NCBI RefSeq assembly: GCF_003339505.1
Contig: NZ_QPIW01000002.1
Location: 186,001 to 250,000 of the forward strand
Reading direction: 5' to 3'
Length of the DNA: 64,000 nucleotides
Origin: Runella aurantiaca
GTDB taxonomy: Bacteria > Bacteroidota > Bacteroidia > Cytophagales > Spirosomataceae
Below are positions 42,046 to 51,546 of the stretch, in pieces (the first letter of the stretch is position 1; every line of letters begins with the position of its first letter). The translations under genes were made by a program, and so were the position numbers. Under the pieces are notes generated by a model. It did not search any database. It saw only the letters and a program-made list of their open reading frames with translations, and was not told where the DNA came from.

Positions 42046-42810
42046 TATATTAAAAAAGGCGGTCGGCATCTTTTCCAAAGGCGACCGCTGGCGGGCCGTG
42101 GGAGATATTCCGATTTATAGAGGAACACGCCAGCCAGTTTCCCGTTGAAAGGATGTGTAAAGTGCTGAAAGTAAGTGTAAGTAGCTATTACTATTGGTTC
42201 AAACTACCACTTGGAGTCCGACAACTTAAGACTCAACAGTTGCTAAATTCGGCAGGTTTATAATGAAAGTCAATGCCGCTATGGTAGTCCGCGTATTGCC
42301 GTTGACCTTAACAAATCGTGAGTAAAAGTATTTCGTAATCGAGTAGCCAGACTGATGCATAAAGCGAACATAAAGAGCATCATGTATAAAAAATACCGAG
42401 TGAAAACAACAGACTCAAATCATGATTGTCCAATAGCTAATAATCTGTTAAACAGGAACTTTTCGGCCGAAAAGCTTGGAAAGAAATGGGTGTCTGACAT
42501 CACTTATATCCGAACTGGCAAAGGGTAGTTATACTTGACTGCTATTCTGGATTTAGCCGATGGAAAGGTGGCCGGTTGGGCCTTAAGTGATACGCTGAGC
42601 GCAGTGGATACCAGTATAGCGGCCTGGCAAATGGCCCTTAAAAATAGGCCATTAAATGGTGAACTACTTTTACACTGCGCCAGCAGCCCGGTCTGATCGG
42701 GGTGTTCAATATGCCTGCATCGAGTTTCGCGATCAATTTAAGGACTTACCCGTCTTGCCAAGTATGATGTGGCCGCCTTTAGATTATATAAACGAAAGTA
42801 TGTTTTTTAT
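42046..42810 (+). pseudogene. IS3-family orfB (integrase-type transposase), multiply interrupted
   Basis: Fragments in several frames and with stops: FIEEHASQFPVERMCKVLKVSVSSYYYW, CRYGSPRIAVDLNKS then stop, KYRVKTTDSNHDCPIANNLL, NRNFSAEKLGKKWVSDITYI, LYLTAILDLADGKVAGWALSDTL (rve catalytic core region) and a late KYDVAAF. Together they trace an rve-type OrfB, but no piece is intact. The last similarity fades near 42810. Short stretches are given in separate parts because frames differ. Confidence 0.75.
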
Positions 42811-42840
42811 ATAATATCAAATTCCAATGTGTTTGTCACT

Positions 42841-42873
42841 AAAAAAGCCGCCCCAACTGGGACGGCTTTTTTT
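42841..42873 (-). terminator. Terminator of the RND efflux operon
   Basis: AAAAAAGCCG-CCCC and GGGACGGCTTTTTTT form a GC-rich stem flanked by A and T runs. Read on the minus strand it ends a transcript from the permease gene, whose stop is 30 bp upstream. Confidence 0.7.
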
Positions 42874-42902
42874 GCCAAGCATCTCTAAACCTTTAAAATT
42901 AA

Positions 42903-45900
42903 CTATACTTCTAAGTTCTTTTCCTGCTTTGATTTGGCACCGTTGCCGTTGGCAGATGCTTTTCCATCTACTCCATTGACAACTGGCGCCAAAACGTGAC
43001 GGTCTTTGCGGCCGAAACGGTCTTTCAAACGCTCAACGATATAATACATGGCAGGAACCATCACCAAGGTTAAGACGGTACTAAACGACAACCCGAAGAT
43101 AATCGTGAACGCCAGCGAGCCCCAGAATACGGCACTGAATCCACCGATAAAAAACTGCGGGTCAAACTCCGTGAAGAGCGTCACAAAGTTGATATTCATT
43201 CCGATGGCAAGCGGCACCAGACCCAAGATACAGGCCGAGGCCGTCAGCAATACGGGCGTAAGACGCGCCGCTCCTGCTTCAATAAGCGCCTGACGTACAG
43301 ACATTCCTCGTCCGCGTAACTCTTCGGTGAATTCAATCAACAGGATTCCGTTTTTGATTACGATACCCGCCAAGGCAAAAATACCCACACCCGTCATGAT
43401 GATGGACATGGTTTTGCCCGTAATCATAAATCCTAACAATACCCCAATCAAGCTAAACAATACCGTAAAGAAAATAATGAACGGCTTGCTCATGGAGTTG
43501 AATTGCGTTACTAAAATCAAGAATATCAACAGGATAGCTCCTAAGAATGCCACGCTCAAAAACTGCATGGACTTCATTTGTTCTTCCTGCTCTCCGCCCA
43601 AGCGTACGTTGTAGCCCTGAGGAATCTCAATGCCATTAACTACTTCCTGAATTTGGGAGTTTACGTCGTTGGCGTTGAATCCGCCCAGTACGTCGGACGA
43701 AAGCGTTACTACGCGTTCTTGATTTTTACGATTAATGCCGCTGTAAGTGGTCGAGTAACGAATATTGGTCAACGTGCTCAATGGAACCTGACGCAATACT
43801 CCGCCGAGGTTCATGTCGCGGTACACGATGTTCATGCTCAACAACTTTTCAATCTGACCACGGTCGTTTTCTTTTAAACGTACCATGATGGGATAATCGT
43901 CTTTGTCGTCGCGGAATTTAGAGACTTCGGTTCCAAACAATGCCCCACGAATTTGCAGCGCGATTTGTGCCGTGCTGATGCCTTCACGAGCGGCTTGTTC
44001 GCGGTCGATATCAATCACGATTTCAGGTTTATTCAACACCAAGTCAGACTTCAGTTCTTCAATCCCAGGAACACCTGCTTTGATGATGGCATTTTTTACG
44101 TTGGCCGTCAAATTGACCAATTTATCAAAATCTTCACCCGCAATTTCAATCGTAACGGGTTTACCCGTTGGCGGACCGTTGCTTTCTGGCTCGGCCGTTA
44201 CCTGCGCACCAGGAATTCCTTTTACGCGTTCACGTACTTTGGCCAAAATATCGGCGGTTGAGATTCCGTAATGAATACGTTCTTCCACACTTTTGAAAGC
44301 CACCGTGATTTTCCCTTTGTTGGGCACCACCGTACGGTCGGGGTTGAAAGGATCACCAGCATTGATACCAATGTTGGTAATCACCGAAGCCACAATCGGG
44401 CTGTTTTTGCCAATAACGCCATATACGCGGTCTTCGAGTGTTTTCATTACTTCGTTGGTCTTGGCGGCGTCTGTACCTTGCGGCATAACGCAATAAACAT
44501 ACACAAAGTCAGGATCTCCCGAAGGGAAAAAGACCGATTTGGGCTGAACAATGCCCGTCAGGATGATAGTGCCAACAAACATCGCAATCACTCCCGCAAA
44601 CAGCACATACGGCCGAGCACCCGTAATGACCCACGAAATAAGTTTACGATAGCCGTTTTTCAGACGTGGAAACACATTTTCCTGAAAAGGAACAATGATG
44701 TGCGGGGTCAGAATATAATGGTTGAAAACGTACAAAATCGTAATCAGCGCGAATAGGTTACCGATACCAAAGTTGATAAAATAACCCACTACCGATAGCC
44801 CTATCAATACCAATAACGGCTTCAGGATAGAACGGAATGACTTGTCTTCGTTGGCGTGCTCTTCTACGCGTTTCAGCGATGAAGACGCAAATACTGGGTT
44901 CATGACGTAAGCCACAAACAACGACGCAAAAAGCGTGATGATAAGTGTCAGCGGTAAGAATTTCATGAATTCACCCACAATCCCCGGCCAAAACAAGAGC
45001 GGTAAGAATGGCGCAATCGTCGTCAGTGTTCCCGTCAATACAGGCACAAATACCTCACCCGCCGCAAATGAAATCGCTTGATTTCGACTGAGTTTCTTGT
45101 CGTCATTGTATACGCGGTGGGCGTTTTCGATGACGACAATGGCGTCATCCACCACAATCCCGAGGCCGAGTAAGAAAGCAAAAAGTACGATGGTGTTCAA
45201 CGTAAACGTGATACCCGTAGCCGAAGCAATCACGGGGAACAGCACGAAAGCAACCAATGTAGAAAGCGGAACCGAAAGCCCCACAAAGATGGCATCCTGA
45301 ACTCCCATGAAAAACATCAGGACTAATACCACGAAGATAAAGCCCAAGATTACGGTGTTCAACAGATCGTTCAACTCCACTTTGGTACGCTCAGAGCTAT
45401 CGTTGGTCAGGCTTACTTTCAATCCTTCGGGGAACTTGGTATCCTCGTATTTTTTCAGAATGGTCTTAATCTCATCCGCCGCTGAAATCAAGTTTTCGCC
45501 CCCGCGCTTGATGACGTTGAGGGTAATTACCGTTTTTCCATCCAAACGCGCGTAGCTTTGTCTTTCGGCGAAACCGTCTTTTACTTCGGCGATTTCACTC
45601 AGTTTGAGTGTTGCGCCGGTCGACGAACGAATGATGATGTTGTTCAGTTGATTTACATCTTTAAACTCACCCACCACGCGGAGGTTGCGGCGTACATTGT
45701 CAACATTAAGCTCACCGCCCGATACGTTGATGTTTTCGCCCTGAATGGCGTTCTGAATTTCGAAGAATGAAACCCCCGCAGCCTGCATTTTGTACAGGTC
45801 GAGGTTGATTTGAATCTCGCGGTCGAGTGCCCCAACGATGTCTACGCGGGTGATTTCGGGCAGGGATTCTATTTCATCTTTCAACTGTTCGGCGTAATCT

Positions 45901-46379
45901 TTCAGTTTTTTCAACGAATAATTACCCGCCAAGTTGATGTTCATGATCGGAAACTCCGAGAAGTTTACCTCCTGCACCGAAGGGTCCTGCTTACGGTCGG
46001 TAGGCAGGTCGACCAGCGCTTTATCTACGGCGTCGGATACGCGCTGTTTGGCGGCTTGGGCCGTGATTCCCGTCGTAAATTCAACCGTGATGAGTGAAAA
46101 ATCTTGAATCGAATTTGATTTAATTTTCGTCACCCCACTCGCGGCTTTCAATTGCTTTTCGATGGGTTTTGTGATAATCGTTTCAATGTCCGAAGGGCTG
46201 GCGCCGGGGTAAATCGTCGAAACGATGACCGTGGGCACGGCGATTTCGGGAAACTGCTCTTTGGGCATCGTGAAGTACACGAACAAACCCGCCAGTGAAA
46301 TAATGGCCGTGAAGAGATATACCGTGGTCTTATTCTCTAAGCACCAACGGGTAATTGCAAAGTCTTTTAGGGTTGTCAT
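42903..46379 (-). CDS. RND family multidrug efflux permease (extended form)
   Basis: 1158-aa inner-membrane proton-driven pump of the HAE-RND family. TM1 near residues 17-36, the first periplasmic loop, then TM2-6; TM4 contains LGLGIVVDDAIVVIENAHR with the proton-relay pair Asp411-Asp412. The second periplasmic loop and TM8-12 follow, ending with VPAMYYIVERLKDRF. The sequence has an insertion of two hydrophobic segments between TM6 and TM7 (LLVLIGLSVVGYFINFGIGN and LFALITILYVFNHYIL, around 520-570), making it longer than AcrB (1049 aa). It is the last gene of a TetR-TolC-HlyD-RND operon, with a terminator downstream. Confidence 0.95.
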   Translation of the reverse strand: MTTLKDFAITRWCLENKTTVYLFTAIISLAGLFVYFTMPKEQFPEIAVPTVIVSTIYPGASPSDIETIITKPIEKQLKAASGVTKIKSNSIQDFSLITVEFTTGITAQAAKQRVSDAVDKALVDLPTDRKQDPSVQEVNFSEFPIMNINLAGNYSLKKLKDYAEQLKDEIESLPEITRVDIVGALDREIQINLDLYKMQAAGVSFFEIQNAIQGENINVSGGELNVDNVRRNLRVVGEFKDVNQLNNIIIRSSTGATLKLSEIAEVKDGFAERQSYARLDGKTVITLNVIKRGGENLISAADEIKTILKKYEDTKFPEGLKVSLTNDSSERTKVELNDLLNTVILGFIFVVLVLMFFMGVQDAIFVGLSVPLSTLVAFVLFPVIASATGITFTLNTIVLFAFLLGLGIVVDDAIVVIENAHRVYNDDKKLSRNQAISFAAGEVFVPVLTGTLTTIAPFLPLLFWPGIVGEFMKFLPLTLIITLFASLFVAYVMNPVFASSSLKRVEEHANEDKSFRSILKPLLVLIGLSVVGYFINFGIGNLFALITILYVFNHYILTPHIIVPFQENVFPRLKNGYRKLISWVITGARPYVLFAGVIAMFVGTIILTGIVQPKSVFFPSGDPDFVYVYCVMPQGTDAAKTNEVMKTLEDRVYGVIGKNSPIVASVITNIGINAGDPFNPDRTVVPNKGKITVAFKSVEERIHYGISTADILAKVRERVKGIPGAQVTAEPESNGPPTGKPVTIEIAGEDFDKLVNLTANVKNAIIKAGVPGIEELKSDLVLNKPEIVIDIDREQAAREGISTAQIALQIRGALFGTEVSKFRDDKDDYPIMVRLKENDRGQIEKLLSMNIVYRDMNLGGVLRQVPLSTLTNIRYSTTYSGINRKNQERVVTLSSDVLGGFNANDVNSQIQEVVNGIEIPQGYNVRLGGEQEEQMKSMQFLSVAFLGAILLIFLILVTQFNSMSKPFIIFFTVLFSLIGVLLGFMITGKTMSIIMTGVGIFALAGIVIKNGILLIEFTEELRGRGMSVRQALIEAGAARLTPVLLTASACILGLVPLAIGMNINFVTLFTEFDPQFFIGGFSAVFWGSLAFTIIFGLSFSTVLTLVMVPAMYYIVERLKDRFGRKDRHVLAPVVNGVDGKASANGNGAKSKQEKNLEV

Positions 46380-46386
46380 AAGCGTA

Positions 46387-47523
46387 TTAATAACTGATTA
46401 CCTGTCCGTCTACCAAATCCTGATAACCTTCCGTTACAATCAAATCTCCCGCGCGGAGTCCTTCCGTGATTTCGATTTCGCCGTTGTAAGATACTCCCGT
46501 TTTAATCTTGCGCGACTTCGCTACTTTCTTGTTTCCTTCCATTTCTGCCACGTACACTACATCACCAAACTCAGTGCTTTGGATATAATTTTGCTTGATA
46601 ACCAAGGCGTTGGATTTATTGATGTCGGCAATGTTCAGAATCGAAAGCATATTAGGCTTGATGTCGCTGGTGGTCGGAATGGTGGCCTCAATTTTGAATG
46701 TACGATTGGCTGGGTTGACCAATTTGCTGATAAACGTAACGCGGGCGTTGATTTCACGACCAATGTCGGGTAGATTTACTTTTACGGCATCGCCCATTTT
46801 GATGTTGCTCAAGTAGCTGTCGGGCACGTTGGCCGTTGCTTTCAGGCTGCCCAAGTTGACGATGCTCGCCAACGGCATTCCCGGCGCGGCAATTTCACCC
46901 GTTTTGACCATTACTCTTTCTACCGCTCCGCTGATGGGCGCGTATACGTTATAGAGGTCAATTTGCGTATTCAGTACCGCGAGGTTTTTCTCCAACGACT
47001 CTTTGTTGTTTTTTGCCTGCAAATACTGAATTTCCGTTCCGATTTTCTGATCCCAGAGGGCCTTTTGTTTATCATAAACGGTATTCACCAATTCCATTTG
47101 CTGTTTCAAGGCCGCGATTTGGTCACGCAGAATGGCATTGTCAATTTTAGCCAATAATTGCCCTGCTTTTACGGTTTGGCCTTCTTTTACGTAGACCGTG
47201 GTGTACGTACCAGCCATTCTTGGGGTAGCAGTAGCGGTGTTTTTGGTTTCGACCGTTCCCTGAATTTCAATGAAGCTTTTGAAACTGCGTGGTTCGAGCG
47301 TGGTGGTCACGACCGGCATCACCTTTTCGGCGGCTTTCATGGTTGGGTCAGCGGCTTTGAGTTCGGTTTCGAGCGCCGTGATTTTTTCCGTTAACGTTTT
47401 GGCATCGGCTTTGAGTTTGGCCAAGGCTTCTTTTTTCTCCGCTAACGTATTCGGTTTCTTTTCGCCTCCGCAGGCAGTTACGAATAAAGTGGCTGCTAAT
47501 AAGAAAATGTATTGTGCTTTCAT
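46387..47523 (-). CDS. RND efflux periplasmic adaptor (membrane fusion lipoprotein)
   Basis: 378-aa adaptor. Lipobox VTAC (Cys18), then a long coiled coil in the first 60 residues (KKEALAKLKADAKTLTEKITAL), a split barrel-sandwich domain (GTYTTVYVKEGQTVKAGQLLAKID and IYAPISGAVERVMVKTGEI), the alpha-hairpin between them and a beta-barrel plus membrane-proximal domain (ATANVPDSYLSNIKMGDAV, GVSYNGEIEITEGLRAGDLIVTEG). It links the RND pump to the TolC channel. It is 8 bp upstream of the permease gene. Confidence 0.94.
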   Translation of the reverse strand: MKAQYIFLLAATLFVTACGGEKKPNTLAEKKEALAKLKADAKTLTEKITALETELKAADPTMKAAEKVMPVVTTTLEPRSFKSFIEIQGTVETKNTATATPRMAGTYTTVYVKEGQTVKAGQLLAKIDNAILRDQIAALKQQMELVNTVYDKQKALWDQKIGTEIQYLQAKNNKESLEKNLAVLNTQIDLYNVYAPISGAVERVMVKTGEIAAPGMPLASIVNLGSLKATANVPDSYLSNIKMGDAVKVNLPDIGREINARVTFISKLVNPANRTFKIEATIPTTSDIKPNMLSILNIADINKSNALVIKQNYIQSTEFGDVVYVAEMEGNKKVAKSRKIKTGVSYNGEIEITEGLRAGDLIVTEGYQDLVDGQVISY

Positions 47524-47592
47524 AAAATGTGTTGTTAGATTTCAGGTTGGATAGTGGACCGCGAGGTGAGCCTTGGTCCACTGCCCACTGTC

Positions 47593-48954
47593 TTAATAGT
47601 TTAATTTCCCTTTGGCTTTGTCCAAATCTACTTTTGCTAAAAGCAATTCGTAGAGTGAGGCAAAATAGTTGGTTTGAGATTCTTTCAGGGCCGATTCGGC
47701 ATTGATTACTTCAATATTAGAGCCTGTTCCCGATTGGTATTTGATTTTAGACACCCGCACTACTTCCTGCGCCAAATCAAGGTTGCGCTTTTGGGTTTTG
47801 AGGGTTTCGAGGCCGTTGATGATGGTGATGTTGGCGCTACGAATCTGCAAATCAATGGATTGCTCCACCAAACTCAGGCTTTGCTTCACTTTATCGACCG
47901 TAAATTTGGCCTGTTGAATCTTGTATTTCTTGGCAAAACCGTCGAAAACGGGAATGTTGACACTCAAGCCGATGTTGGCGTTGTTGAACCACGGCGAACC
48001 CCAAACTTCCCCAAAACCATTTCTACCCGTGTTGTACCCGTAGCCCGCAAAAGCCGAAACGGTAGGATAATAACCTCTTTTGTTGTTCTCAACGTCCATT
48101 TCTGACAGTAGCAGGTTGCTTTTCAGAATAGAATAATCAACACGCTGGTCATACTTAAAGTCGTTGGCATCGCTGGCTTTTACTTCTGCCGCAATCTTTT
48201 CTACGTCTGTTTCGTTGATGCGGTCGGTCAGTTGGATGGCTTCGTCGAGTTTCATGCCCATCTGAAACTTGAGCATATAATAACTCAAATCCACCATGTT
48301 CTGCACCTTGGATCGTTCGGTTTTGAGATTGTTGAGCGATACTTCCAAACGGTCTACGTCCAGTTTTTCGACAAATCCTTTTTTGTTCATTTCCCCCATT
48401 TCGCGGGTGAGGCTATCCAGACGCTGAATGTTCAAATCCAGTAGTTTGGCGCGCTCTTCGGCCACCAATACGCCATAATACGCCTTCGAAACGCTTTCGG
48501 CAATCTGGATTTTAGATTGGGTTACGTTCTTAACGGCCAATTCCCGATACGCCTGCGCAGCTTTCAAACCCAATAACCATTGGGCGTTGAAAATCATTTG
48601 GTTGAGTTGCAGCGCCGCATTCCCCGAGTATTTTACGCCAAACTGAACGGGTACTGGAGGTGCGCCTTCTGGAGCTTGGGGGTCAAAAAAGATAGCTGGT
48701 AAAAAAACACGTTGGATGATGAGGTTGTCCATGAGGCTTAACGATGCACTCACTTGCGGTAAACCCACCGACCGAATTTCTCCAATCCGCGACTCCGCGC
48801 TTTGGGCGTCGGTTTGCGAATTCTTGACGTTGATGTTGTGCGTCACTCCGTATTGAATGGCCTCCTGAAGTGAATAACGCGTTTGGCTGTAGGTCGGAAA
48901 AAGCGGCAGTATGCATAGCACCAGCCATTTCCATTTGCGTTGAATTGATTGCAT
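47593..48954 (-). CDS. TolC-family outer membrane efflux protein
   Basis: 453-aa TolC family protein with an N-terminal signal (MQSIQRKWKWLVLCILPLFPTYSQ). Two OEP repeats follow; YSLQEAIQYGVTHNINVKNSQ opens the first and YPTVSAFAGYGYNTGRN with NIPVFDGFAKKYKIQQAKF the second. Long amphipathic helices such as VTQSKIQIAESVSKAYYGVL make the periplasmic tunnel. Length is usual (about 430-490 aa). It is first structural gene after TetR in the efflux operon. Confidence 0.94.
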   Translation of the reverse strand: MQSIQRKWKWLVLCILPLFPTYSQTRYSLQEAIQYGVTHNINVKNSQTDAQSAESRIGEIRSVGLPQVSASLSLMDNLIIQRVFLPAIFFDPQAPEGAPPVPVQFGVKYSGNAALQLNQMIFNAQWLLGLKAAQAYRELAVKNVTQSKIQIAESVSKAYYGVLVAEERAKLLDLNIQRLDSLTREMGEMNKKGFVEKLDVDRLEVSLNNLKTERSKVQNMVDLSYYMLKFQMGMKLDEAIQLTDRINETDVEKIAAEVKASDANDFKYDQRVDYSILKSNLLLSEMDVENNKRGYYPTVSAFAGYGYNTGRNGFGEVWGSPWFNNANIGLSVNIPVFDGFAKKYKIQQAKFTVDKVKQSLSLVEQSIDLQIRSANITIINGLETLKTQKRNLDLAQEVVRVSKIKYQSGTGSNIEVINAESALKESQTNYFASLYELLLAKVDLDKAKGKLNY

Positions 48955-49018
48955 AGAGTGTGATTGAATGAATAGTTTGGTGGCCGTTTCCGACCGATAC
49001 GAGTTAAAAAATGGGCTG

Positions 49019-49669
49019 TTAATAGGTACTTTTGGTGTTCAGCAGTGCTGATAGAGATATAGAGACGGAAAGTTGTGTTTTTGTGTATTCTTCATATAAT
49101 TCAAGTCCTTCGGGGGTAACAATTCCTCGTAAGAAATGATCGAGTAATTCCAACTGAGTGTCCAACGGATTGAACTGTCCTACGGGGAAAATATAAGGGT
49201 CTAAGCCCATTTCAACCTGTTCGAGGCGTAATCTGGCAATGACTTCGGCGTTGACATTGGAGCGATACAACCCCATTTCAATGCCTTTTTTGATGTTTCT
49301 CCGAATCAAATCAAGCACAAACTCTTTTTTATACTGCGAAAACAAATCCCAAGCCTGCGGGTAATACTTCTTGATGTCAAAAATGGCCGATGGATTCAAT
49401 CCCGACATGGTTTGTCGCATCATTTCGGCACCCATCACTGCCTCTGCAATTGGGTTGGGGGCTTCATTGTGGATTTTTTCGGCAATGAAGTGGTCGCATT
49501 CAAAATGGTGTTTTACCCCCGCACATACCATTGAATTTTTATCTTCAAAATGTTGGTAGATGGTCTTTTTTGAAATACCCAATTCACGGGCAATATCATC
49601 CATCGTAACACTTTTGACGCCGAACCTAAAAAATAGTTCCTGCGCTTTTTCAAGGATTCTTTCTCTCAC
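49019..49669 (-). CDS. TetR/AcrR family repressor of the efflux operon
   Basis: 216-aa regulator. The first 50 residues are a TetR helix-turn-helix: RERILEKAQELFFRFGVKSVTMDDIARELGISKKTIYQHFEDKNSM. The rest is a helical ligand-binding domain without a recognisable ligand motif. It is the first gene of the run that continues to TolC, adaptor and permease (64-bp gap to TolC). A perfect 14-bp inverted repeat sits 27 bp upstream of its start, so autorepression is likely. Confidence 0.94.
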   Translation of the reverse strand: MRERILEKAQELFFRFGVKSVTMDDIARELGISKKTIYQHFEDKNSMVCAGVKHHFECDHFIAEKIHNEAPNPIAEAVMGAEMMRQTMSGLNPSAIFDIKKYYPQAWDLFSQYKKEFVLDLIRRNIKKGIEMGLYRSNVNAEVIARLRLEQVEMGLDPYIFPVGQFNPLDTQLELLDHFLRGIVTPEGLELYEEYTKTQLSVSISLSALLNTKSTY

Positions 49670-50090
49670 TATGGTTTTTCACTTTTTAAAGATAGAAACT
49701 TTGGAAACTCTATAAAGGTTCATAGTTTCCAAAGTTTTTTATCAAATATTTTTGAGTTCCATGAGAGCGAAACAGGTATTTAAGGCGTTTTTTTTGTAAT
49801 ACAAATTAAATAGTCGGCACTGACAACCCTATGTCAGCAGGGTTGGAGAAAATGAAAATTAAATCGGAATGACTAGAGTATGTCCAATAATCCGTTCAAT
49901 TTTGTATTATTTAAAGAATAAGTTTTATTAAAACGTATAGATGTCTATCGGCAGAATCTACCAATGGGAATGTAATGTTACGAGAAGGCAAAAGTAAAAA
50001 CCCAACTCACACGTGGCTAGAAAAAAAGCGCGAAGTGGGTGAAAATGCTGACAAAAGGGAAGATTCAGGGGATAAAAAAAAGAGCAGCGT
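49670..50090. other. Gene-free stretch between TetR and MarR
   Basis: 421 bp without a supported ORF. It carries the TetR operator (49696-49737), then a hairpin CAACCCT...AGGGTTG at 49824-49845 overlapping a second possible pairing TGAC...GTCA. Otherwise AT-rich with no feature seen. Confidence 0.4.
49696..49737. promoter_or_regulatory. Probable TetR operator, perfect inverted repeat
   Basis: AAACTTTGGAAACT (49696-49709) and AGTTTCCAAAGTTT (49724-49737) are exact reverse complements, 14 bp each, with a 14-nt spacer. It ends 27 bp upstream of the TetR ATG at 49669, where it can control the whole efflux operon. Confidence 0.7.
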
Positions 50091-50582
50091 TTAAATTTCG
50101 TCGTTAAGGAAGTTTTCGGCTTTGATTTTGTTGTTTTCCTCTTCCACCAATCGGTTGATTTCCTTGATAACGTCAAAGAAGATGACCAATTTGTCGAGGG
50201 GAATTTGGTCACGCAGCATGGTATTGAAAGCTATCACGCCCTCGCGGGCCATTTCGCGTCTTCGTTTTCCCTCTTCGGTCAAAAAGACTTTTACAAAACG
50301 TTTGTCTACATCGTCGGTTTCGCGCCGAATCCAACCGCGCTCTTCGAGGGCTTTGAGCGTACGCGTGAGGCTGCGCGGCTCCATGCCGATAGACGGCCCA
50401 ATGCGGGTGGCTGGGGTGCCGTTTTCCATGTCGATATTCAGCAATACATACCCAATCGCCATCGTCATACCATACCGCCGAGAGGCGTAAGTATTGTACA
50501 TCCTGGAAATGGCGTGCCAAGCCCATTTGATGTGAAAGTCGACGGTTTTTTCCTTGCGCATTACCTGTTGATTTGATGTCAT
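50091..50582 (-). CDS. MarR family transcriptional regulator
   Basis: 163-aa winged-helix regulator. The start at 50582 (MTSNQQVMRKEKTVDFHIKWAW) or the earlier ATG at 50615 are both possible. The core is GTPATRIGPSIGMEPRSLTRTLKALEERGWIRR followed by DVDKRFVKVFLTEEGKRRRE, the MarR wing with Asp-x-Asp-x-Arg. A palindrome AAAACTT-CCC-AAGTTTT (50587-50603) sits at its start and is a likely operator. Targets are unknown; the neighbouring genes do not form an obvious regulon. Confidence 0.9.
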   Translation of the reverse strand: MTSNQQVMRKEKTVDFHIKWAWHAISRMYNTYASRRYGMTMAIGYVLLNIDMENGTPATRIGPSIGMEPRSLTRTLKALEERGWIRRETDDVDKRFVKVFLTEEGKRRREMAREGVIAFNTMLRDQIPLDKLVIFFDVIKEINRLVEEENNKIKAENFLNDEI

Positions 50583-50586
50583 TTGT

Positions 50587-50603
50587 AAAACTTCCCAAGT
50601 TTT
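50587..50603. promoter_or_regulatory. Probable MarR operator
   Basis: AAAACTT, CCC, AAGTTTT: a perfect 7-bp inverted repeat with a 3-nt centre, 17 bp in all, a size typical for MarR dimers. It lies at the 5' end of the MarR gene. Confidence 0.55.
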
Positions 50604-50654
50604 GGAAGAATCCATCTGCCAAAGTCGGGAAGTTTAATATCAGTGTCAGATAGG

Positions 50655-50662
50655 CAAAGATA
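50655..50662 (-). promoter_or_regulatory. -7 box of the MarR gene
   Basis: On the minus strand TATCTTTG matches TAnnTTTG, 40-73 nt upstream of the two candidate starts. No good -33 element is seen. Confidence 0.45.
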
Positions 50663-50699
50663 TACGTTAAAATTGATTATGGTATGTCAGCATACCACA

Positions 50700-51401
50700 T
50701 TATTGAACAGACATTTTGAATTTTACCAAATAAAAACGGACGACTCTGCCGATAAGCAGCCCGCCAATCAGGCCGGGCATAATCCAAGTAGCAATATAAA
50801 TCCCTGCGGGGGCATCAGGAAAAACGTAACGTATATTCACCAGCGCAAAGGCCGTGAAGGTAGCGATGTACGAGCCGCCCATGCGCTCAATGTGGACAAA
50901 CAACCACTCCCGATTGCCGTATTTGGCGGCGTGAGGAAGGAGGTATTTCTTGAAATCGTAACGGGCATTAGAGCCGCTGAAAATCCCGAAAACTAAAAAT
51001 AATACCCCGATGGATTCAAATTGGCCCTTCATCAACAACGTAGAGAGGTGATACACGCCATACACAATCATGGCTACGGAGGTAGCCACCATCAATCCCG
51101 ATATACCCCAATCGTACCACCTCACGGACTCTTCGTCGCGTTGTTGGAGCGAACGCCGCCCCGTAAAGCACAAATAGAAGCTGAAAACTGCAATGCCTGT
51201 TAAGAACAAACGCCCGTCGGTAAGGGGAGAAATGAGCACCAAGCCAACCGCCGAAATGGCCACGAAGACCATTGACCAATAATAAATAAGGCCTGTTTTG
51301 TTGTGTAAACGGCTCCCTTTTTTGGATAACATAGGAACAAGCCCCACGGCAAGGGCCAGAAATCCGATGGCAACGTGGGTGATGATAAAAAATGTTTTCA
51401 T
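50700..51401 (-). CDS. DUF2306-like integral membrane protein
   Basis: 233-aa protein starting MKTFFIITHVAIGFLALAVGLVPM (start at 51401; an upstream frame to 51620 overlaps the BioF-like gene and was rejected). It has about seven hydrophobic helices, with KKGSRLHNKTGLIYYWSMVFVA typical of the DUF2306 group, and ends SVQ. The function is unknown. It follows the BioF-like gene on the same strand (145-bp gap). Confidence 0.78.
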   Translation of the reverse strand: MKTFFIITHVAIGFLALAVGLVPMLSKKGSRLHNKTGLIYYWSMVFVAISAVGLVLISPLTDGRLFLTGIAVFSFYLCFTGRRSLQQRDEESVRWYDWGISGLMVATSVAMIVYGVYHLSTLLMKGQFESIGVLFLVFGIFSGSNARYDFKKYLLPHAAKYGNREWLFVHIERMGGSYIATFTAFALVNIRYVFPDAPAGIYIATWIMPGLIGGLLIGRVVRFYLVKFKMSVQ

Positions 51402-51546
51402 GGCAGTTTTATGTTTGATTGAAGGATGGTTTAAGGCCGAACAACGAAACAAATATCTGCGGAAGCCCTTGGGCAAACAGCTCTTTTCCGACGGAGTAAC
51501 CATCGAAGGGAGTGAAGCGAAGGAAGACAAGGGCAAACGGAAATGT

